Origin: an uncultured bacterium
GTDB lineage: Bacteria > Krumholzibacteriota > Krumholzibacteriia > LZORAL124-64-63
Reading direction: 5' to 3'
Length of the DNA: 10,065 bases
NCBI GenBank assembly: GCA_903847545.1
Contig: CAINDZ010000452.1
Span: forward strand, 1 to 10,065
Shown here: positions 7,001 through 10,065 of the stretch, piece after piece
Layout: each line of letters opens with the position of its first letter
Position numbering within the stretch: position 1 is the stretch's first letter
The notes under the pieces: model-generated
What the model saw: the letters and a program-made list of their open reading frames with translations, nothing else
Told to the model about the DNA's origin: nothing
The model's database searches: none
Made by a program: the position numbers and the translations under genes

Positions 7001-7529
7001 GGACCGGCTCGATCGTCGTTGGCAGGCCACGGGCAGCGTCAACGTGACGCCGCGCACGACGCTGCGCGCGCGCGTCGCGCGCGACGCCGAGCGGCGCGAG
7101 TCGGTCGAGTCCGAGGTGGGGGCGCGGCGCAGCCAGGACCTGGTCACGCGGAGGGTCGAGCTCGGCTGGCAGTTCACCCCCGGGGCAGACCTGCGAGTCG
7201 GCGTGCAGGGCGAACGCGTGACGCGTCGCGACGACGTCTCGGCCGTCGTCCAGCGCGAGTGGGCGCTGCGGCCGTCGGCGCGGGCGCGTTTGCGCAACGG
7301 CTGGTCGGCGCTGCTCGAGGCGCGATGGTCCGACGTCGCCTCGGACGAGCCCGTGGGAGCACAGCGCCCCTATTCCTTCCCGTACCGCGGCGGGAACATC
7401 GAGTCGACCATGCGCCTGTCCTGGGAGCCGTCCCGCTACCTGACGCTGTCGGCGAGCTGGTTCGCGCGCCGGCAGGGGGAGAGGGGGTGGCAGCATGATC
7501 TTCGCCTGGAATCGACGGCGCGCTTCTGA
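4008..7529 (+). CDS. Large modular outer-membrane beta-barrel protein, family not recognised
   Basis: This gene encodes 1173 residues from the ATG at 4008, which overlaps the previous stop (TGATG); the GTG one codon earlier is less likely. Arginine-rich residues 6-20 precede a hydrophobic core at 21-36, a probable Sec signal with cleavage near 38-39. A beta module at about 76-140 (G-S-L-R-L-V-V-D-G...D-F) recurs at 331-380 (G-S-E-R-V-T-L-D-G...D-Y-V-V-D-Y). Between them lie G-S-K (183-185) and a well-defined segment with S222-D-D-N-L-P-V-V-P-E-G-N-T-E-E-L, then Q312-G-P-Y-R-L. From about 530 to the end the sequence alternates polar and hydrophobic residues in strands with long loops and finishes L-E-S-T-A-R-F, an OMP-style terminal strand with Phe last. 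A Y-V-G-x-G-x-G-x-Y-like motif recurs at 486, 509, 863 and 877. From memory, the middle segment resembles uncharacterised proteins of FCB candidate phyla; it is too short for SprA and lacks a clear match to it. Likely role: an outer-membrane channel or export component. Confidence 0.8.
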   Translation: MAAAARHRRWRSRSGTAGRRLAAILTVAVGLAAASLCAAVEPAPADTTTTLPEREFHLVPAAPRALSLAHGFIVPGSLRLVVDGRPWREEVDFHLRARSGLVVPLRGWRSATADTSAGPGAGLAVVSATYRFVPVPIAARLDLRPVAPPPGPAGGPGRGIFDGGRQATDAIARWRDDGLRVSGSKTVQVASGSRREMTVDQNLRLNIAGQLTPDIGVRAFLSDDNLPVVPEGNTEELRDIDKVLVEITAPNWNATLGDLVVQRRGTAFGDVRRKLQGIDVKARGGRTTVGAVAGAPRGTYRSVQIQGQESNQGPYRLAAGQGAGNLFLVAGSERVTLDGQALVRGADRDYVVDYVLGTVTFTYRRLITAESLITVEFEEGEGAYSRTVVGADVGHQVALPGLGGRARMGARVYREADDPKRLRTGDLAFGDQTVLAAAGDDPARALAPGAAAAVPGQGQYDRVVDGADTTYVFAPGGGDWNVAFHYVGAGRGDYRFERLTSSGQRVFVFTGAGQGAYLVGRPLALPVSHDLATFSLQAGDSTGTGLDAEWSASAVDRNLLSGVDDGDNGGGAGRVAARWRPGDLTVGGRRLGRLAIGGAWEGRDARFRPLQLRRAIGDYEGWGLGERARRVGFLDQADRQSDGRAEWQAGGPRAMAAVTVSAASLAHGDALTAARRGAQAQWRLRGGVGRHEWSGATAADAVEPLDIERSEQRHELAWRLGPVQPSVSHQRRRWSDGAVTTARGAGARFEESGVQLASAPGGAASWRAEYRAGLVDSLRAGTWLRERDSRTAGASLTTGAFAGMRLVGEGVWRAVERPGGPGETTRLARIDLGGRWERTASDWSLGYRVDNSRTEVLDRQITFVGERQGDFDEDGRYVGDGLGAYDMVLAGTDSTVATTAVRGDLRWRQGFAFLGRNRWYGAWSTQAVASLEGRSTTDDVGGLLALDPAVVFDGRTAVLGDLNWTQELSLLEHEPRFDLRGRFGYRQTRDRQYAAHPEDRLDRRWQATGSVNVTPRTTLRARVARDAERRESVESEVGARRSQDLVTRRVELGWQFTPGADLRVGVQGERVTRRDDVSAVVQREWALRPSARARLRNGWSALLEARWSDVASDEPVGAQRPYSFPYRGGNIESTMRLSWEPSRYLTLSASWFARRQGERGWQHDLRLESTARF
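7475..7487 (+). promoter_or_regulatory. Purine-rich ribosome binding site inside the upstream gene
   Basis: GGGGGAGAGGGGG lies seven bases before the ATG at 7495, within the coding sequence of the large barrel protein. It supports a true start at 7495 and hence a 35-base gene overlap. Confidence 0.65.
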
Positions 7530-9456
7530 CGCAACGGCGAGGAAGCGGTGCGCGAACGTCGCCGGTCTCGCCCTTGCGGCCCTGGCCCTCGCGGCGCCCG
7601 GCGCCGTCCGTCCCGCGGTCGCCTGGCCCGGCCCGTTCGTGGTGCTGCCGCCGCTGCCGGCAGATGCCAATGCGCGCGCGGTCGCGGAGGTCGTGGCGTC
7701 GCGCCGTCCCGCCGTGCTCGTGACGACATCGCCGGCGAGCCCGCAGGCGCGCGAGCAGGCCTGGCTGCGCGCCGACCGCGCCTGGCTCGCGGGCGCCGGA
7801 GCCCTTTTGCCGCCGGATTTCGCCACGGACGACGCCGACGCCCTGCGCCCGTTGCTGTGGGCTGTGGTGGCGGCGGGCGGCGACACGCTGGCGCCGGTGC
7901 GGACACGCGCGGCCGCGCTGCGCGACCGCTGGCTGGCGCGCGGCCACCTCGGGGCGGACGTGCAGGCGCGCGGCGACACGCTCGTGCTGGCGGCGGGGCC
8001 GGCGTGGACCATGACGGCGTGGGAGGTGGGCGGCGACGCCTTCCCCGGTCGCGAACGCGTGCTGGCCGACTGGTTGCCGGCGCCCGGCGCGCGCTTCGAC
8101 GCGGAGGCGGTCGACGCCTCCGTGCGCGGCATCCTGGCCGCCGTGGGCGAGGCCGGCTACCCGTACCCGCGCTGGGTCGTGTCCGACCTGCGGCTGTCCG
8201 CGACGTCGCGCTCGGTGACGATCGTGGGCACGCTGCTGCCGGGGCCGCGGGCGGTCATCGGCCCGGTCACGAGCAGCCTGCCCGACCCGCGCGCTGCGCG
8301 CTTCGCCGTGCGCGCCAGCGGCCTGACTCGCGGTGCGCCGGTGCGCGACAGCGACCTGCGGCGCGCGGTCGATCGCCTGTGGGCACGCGACCTGTACGCC
8401 GCCGTCGACACCCCGCGGGTGCACACGACCACGGCGGCCGACACCGTGGGGGTCCACCTGCCGCTCGAGCTTCGCCCGCGCCTGAATCGCCTGCAGGTCG
8501 TGCTCGGGCTCAGCCGCCGCGACGCGACGCAGCCGGCCCGCGCCAGCGGCGAGGTTGACCTGAGGCTGCCGAACCTGGCCTCCAGCGGTCGGGCGTTGCG
8601 TGTCGGCTGGCGCGACGACGGCGCCGGCCAGTCCCGTTTCGGGTTCTCGTGGCTCGAGCCGCTGGCCTTCGGCACGCCGCTTGATGCCTCGCTGGCGATC
8701 GACAGCGAGGTGCAGGAGGCCTCGCACACGCGGTTCACCACCGAGATCGGGGCGCGGCTGCCGGTGGTCGCGCTGTGGGGCGCCGAGCTCGGGTTCGGGC
8801 GTGATCGCTCCACGTATCCGGACGGAGGCATCGCCCGCAGCGACCGGTCCCGCGCGCGCGTCGCGCTCACGCACCGCCGCGGGGACCGGGCTCGCAGCGG
8901 TTGGGAAGGCTCGTTCGCCGTCGAGTCGGCCTGGCGCTCGGCCCGCGCCCGTGACGGCGTCGTCGGCGCCGCCGAGCTGGCGGCGGTGGTGCGACAGCGG
9001 TTGCTGGCCGCCGACGTCGCGGCCGAGGCGTGGCTCGGGCGGCGGACATCCGTGGCCGCGCGCGCCGCGGTGCGGCAGCTGACCGGCGACGAGCGCGAGG
9101 CGCCGCTGGCCGAGCACTTCCGGTTCGGCGGCGCGAACTCCGTCCGCGGGCACGCCGAGGGCGCCTTCCACGGCGTCGAGGCGGCCTGGGCGGGGCTCGA
9201 ACTCAGGCTCGGCGCCGCGCGGGGCTCGCGCCTTTACACGTTCTGGGACGTGGGGTACTTTGAATTCTGGTCGGCGGCCGCCGCGGATGACGTCGCGGTG
9301 CCCGCGCCCACCGCGCGCCGGGGCTGGCCGCACGGCTACGGGCTAGGCCTGCTCGCCCGCACGCCCGGCGGCGACATCTCGCTGGCCATCGGCTTCCCGG
9401 GCACGGTCGACTTCGACCAGGCCAAGCTTCATGTCACCCTGCTCGAGACGTTCTGA
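7495..9456 (+). CDS. Omp85/BamA-TamA family outer-membrane protein
   Basis: This gene encodes 653 residues. The start at 7495 is inside the upstream gene but has a strong ribosome binding site and opens a signal peptide: basic residues 7-18, hydrophobic 22-35, likely cleavage after A43. Residues of about 50-325 look like two to three POTRA-type alpha/beta domains. Examples are L-R-D-R-W-L-A-R-G-H-L with G-D-T-L-V-L, then a D-A-S-V-R-G-I-L helix followed by G-Y-P-Y-P, then L-R-R-A-V-D-R-L-W-A-R-D-L-Y with V-D. From about 330 the D15/Omp85 barrel begins: L-P-N-L-A-S-S-G-R-A-L, then F-G-G-A-N-S-V-R-G-H (544-553) and F-W-D-V-G-Y, G-Y-G-L-G-L-L-A-R-T, and a terminal L-L-E-T-F. These are the family hallmarks; the usual (V/I)-R-G-(F/Y) appears with His at 553. 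Family members insert or translocate proteins at the outer membrane. Length fits a TamA-like protein better than BamA with five POTRAs. Overlap with the large barrel gene suggests that protein as partner or client (inference). Confidence 0.92.
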   Translation: MIFAWNRRRASDATARKRCANVAGLALAALALAAPGAVRPAVAWPGPFVVLPPLPADANARAVAEVVASRRPAVLVTTSPASPQAREQAWLRADRAWLAGAGALLPPDFATDDADALRPLLWAVVAAGGDTLAPVRTRAAALRDRWLARGHLGADVQARGDTLVLAAGPAWTMTAWEVGGDAFPGRERVLADWLPAPGARFDAEAVDASVRGILAAVGEAGYPYPRWVVSDLRLSATSRSVTIVGTLLPGPRAVIGPVTSSLPDPRAARFAVRASGLTRGAPVRDSDLRRAVDRLWARDLYAAVDTPRVHTTTAADTVGVHLPLELRPRLNRLQVVLGLSRRDATQPARASGEVDLRLPNLASSGRALRVGWRDDGAGQSRFGFSWLEPLAFGTPLDASLAIDSEVQEASHTRFTTEIGARLPVVALWGAELGFGRDRSTYPDGGIARSDRSRARVALTHRRGDRARSGWEGSFAVESAWRSARARDGVVGAAELAAVVRQRLLAADVAAEAWLGRRTSVAARAAVRQLTGDEREAPLAEHFRFGGANSVRGHAEGAFHGVEAAWAGLELRLGAARGSRLYTFWDVGYFEFWSAAAADDVAVPAPTARRGWPHGYGLGLLARTPGGDISLAIGFPGTVDFDQAKLHVTLLETF

Positions 9457-9458
9457 TG

Positions 9459-9487
9459 GCCCGGTGGCGCGCGAGGTCGCGCCGGGC
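9459..9487. other. GC-rich hairpin between the Omp85 gene and ligA
   Basis: GCCCGG (9459-9464) pairs with CCGGGC (9482-9487). A bulge at 9465-9469 leads to an inner CGCG/CGCG stem (9470-9473 with 9478-9481) around a four-base loop. It fills most of the 51-base gap before ligA. No T-run follows, so termination is not supported. It may limit read-through or stabilise the upstream mRNA end, or be chance pairing in GC-rich DNA. Confidence 0.4.
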
Positions 9488-9507
9488 GCATCCCGCCACG
9501 GAGGCGC

Positions 9508-10065
9508 ATGAGCGACCAGTCCCCAGCCGGCGCCGAGGCTGCGCGCCTCGAGATCGAGGCCCTGCGCGCGGAGCTGCGCCGCCACCGCGAACTGTACTAC
9601 GTCGCGGCCGAGCCGGAGATCAGCGACGTCGAGTACGACGCCCTCGAGCGAAGGCTGGCGGCGCTCGAGGCCGCCTGGCCCGCATTCGCCGAGGACGACA
9701 CGCCCACCGGCACGGTCGGCAGCGATGCCGATGCGCGATTCCCGAGCCTGCCGCACAGCCGGCCGATGCTGAGCCTGGCCAACACCTACGAGCCCGCCGA
9801 GATCGACGAGTTCGTGGCCCGCCTGCGGCGCGACCTGACCGGCCCGAGCGCCGCGCTGCCGGTCGTGCTTACCGTCGAGCCGAAGATCGACGGCGTCGCC
9901 CTGGCGGTGCGCTACCGCGACGGTCGCCTCGAGGCGGGCCTGACCCGCGGCGACGGGCGCAGCGGTGACCTCATCACGGCCAACGCCGCGACCATCGACG
10001 GCGTGCCCGAGCGGCTGCCCGACGGCTGGCGCGACGCCTTCCCGCAGCCGGCGCCATCGTGCCTC
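9508..10065 (+). CDS. ligA: NAD-dependent DNA ligase LigA, N-terminal part (3'-partial)
   Basis: The frame is open from the ATG at 9508 to the window end (186 codons). GGAGG at 9500-9504 sits three bases before the start, a rather tight spacing. LigA seals nicks in duplex DNA using NAD+ during replication and repair. Domain Ia is clear: L-Y-Y at 29-31, E-I-S-D-V-E-Y-D at 37-44, and D-T-P-T-G-T-V-G at 64-71, the part that binds the NMN half of NAD+. H83-S-R-P-M-L-S-L-A-N matches the conserved H-xx-PMLSL-xN stretch at the start of the adenylation domain. The adenylated lysine is K126 in K-I-D-G (codon at 9883), then T-R-G-D-G. The following G-D-L-I-T-A-N replaces the common G-E-D-V/I-T-x-N, a mild divergence. 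Full-length LigA is usually about 670 residues, so most of the OB, zinc, HhH and BRCT parts lie beyond the window. It is functionally unrelated to the envelope genes upstream. Confidence 0.95.
   Translation, partial: MSDQSPAGAEAARLEIEALRAELRRHRELYYVAAEPEISDVEYDALERRLAALEAAWPAFAEDDTPTGTVGSDADARFPSLPHSRPMLSLANTYEPAEIDEFVARLRRDLTGPSAALPVVLTVEPKIDGVALAVRYRDGRLEAGLTRGDGRSGDLITANAATIDGVPERLPDGWRDAFPQPAPSCL

Noticed and set aside
4008..7529. Identification of the large barrel protein as SprA/Sov.
   Set aside because: At 1173 residues it is about half the size of SprA, and I could not see definite SprA-family motifs; only a general resemblance in periplasmic beta modules.
5757..8132. A 791-codon open frame on the minus strand (and others of 719, 531, 410, 377 and 357 codons).
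   Set aside because: Long antisense frames are expected in such GC-rich coding DNA. Their products are Arg/Ala/Pro/Val-rich with no domain or signal, and they lie opposite genes with clear domains.
9456..9968. A 170-codon + strand frame starting in a TGATG at the end of the Omp85 gene.
   Set aside because: It lies out of frame with ligA, which covers the same bases with clear catalytic motifs; the product is an Arg-rich shadow.
1..10065. CRISPR array, tRNA or rRNA genes, insertion sequences.
   Set aside because: No regularly spaced repeats, RNA gene signatures, transposase frames or flanking terminal repeats were seen; nearly all bases are in the seven genes.

Overview
This is one dense strand of envelope genes from a very GC-rich Gram-negative bacterium. 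All seven supported genes lie on the + strand, and no gap exceeds about 56 bases. The signs of a two-membrane cell are an Omp85/BamA-type barrel with POTRA domains, a second large beta-barrel protein ending in Phe, a lipoprotein with a lipobox, and several Sec signal peptides. The first protein ends in a PNP-containing Ig-like C-terminal domain of the Por-secretion/FlgD type. That tail, together with DUF5683-like proteins and very high GC, points to the wider FCB group, perhaps a candidate phylum such as Krumholzibacteriota or Eisenbacteria. No taxonomic marker is complete here, so this placement is inference.

Layout: (1) 1-1053, the 3' part of a secreted FG-GAP/VCBS-type propeller protein with a C-terminal sorting-like domain. 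(2) 1080-2078 and 2135-3007, two diverged tandem paralogues, both exported, sharing an 'SLVLPGAG' membrane motif. (3) 3007-4008, an NHL-type beta-propeller lipoprotein. (4) 4008-7529, a 1173-residue protein with beta-rich periplasmic modules and a long C-terminal barrel. (5) 7495-9456, an Omp85-family protein whose start lies inside the preceding gene. (6) 9508 to the window end, the N-terminal part of NAD-dependent DNA ligase LigA, a housekeeping gene that happens to follow.

The junctions suggest an operon. Genes 3/4 and 4/5 meet in identical TGATG stop-start overlaps, genes 5/6 overlap by 35 bases, and genes 1/2 are separated by 26 bases (or an ATGA overlap if the upstream start is used). 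The only two real gaps each hold a GC-rich hairpin without a T-tract. No promoter or classical terminator is visible. The promoter probably lies upstream of the window.

The most interesting content is the block at 1080-9456: paired DUF5683-like proteins, a propeller lipoprotein, a large modular barrel with a recurring G-x-G-x-G-x-Y-like motif, and a translationally coupled Omp85 protein. It reads like a dedicated outer-membrane assembly or export module, but the sequence alone does not prove a function for it.
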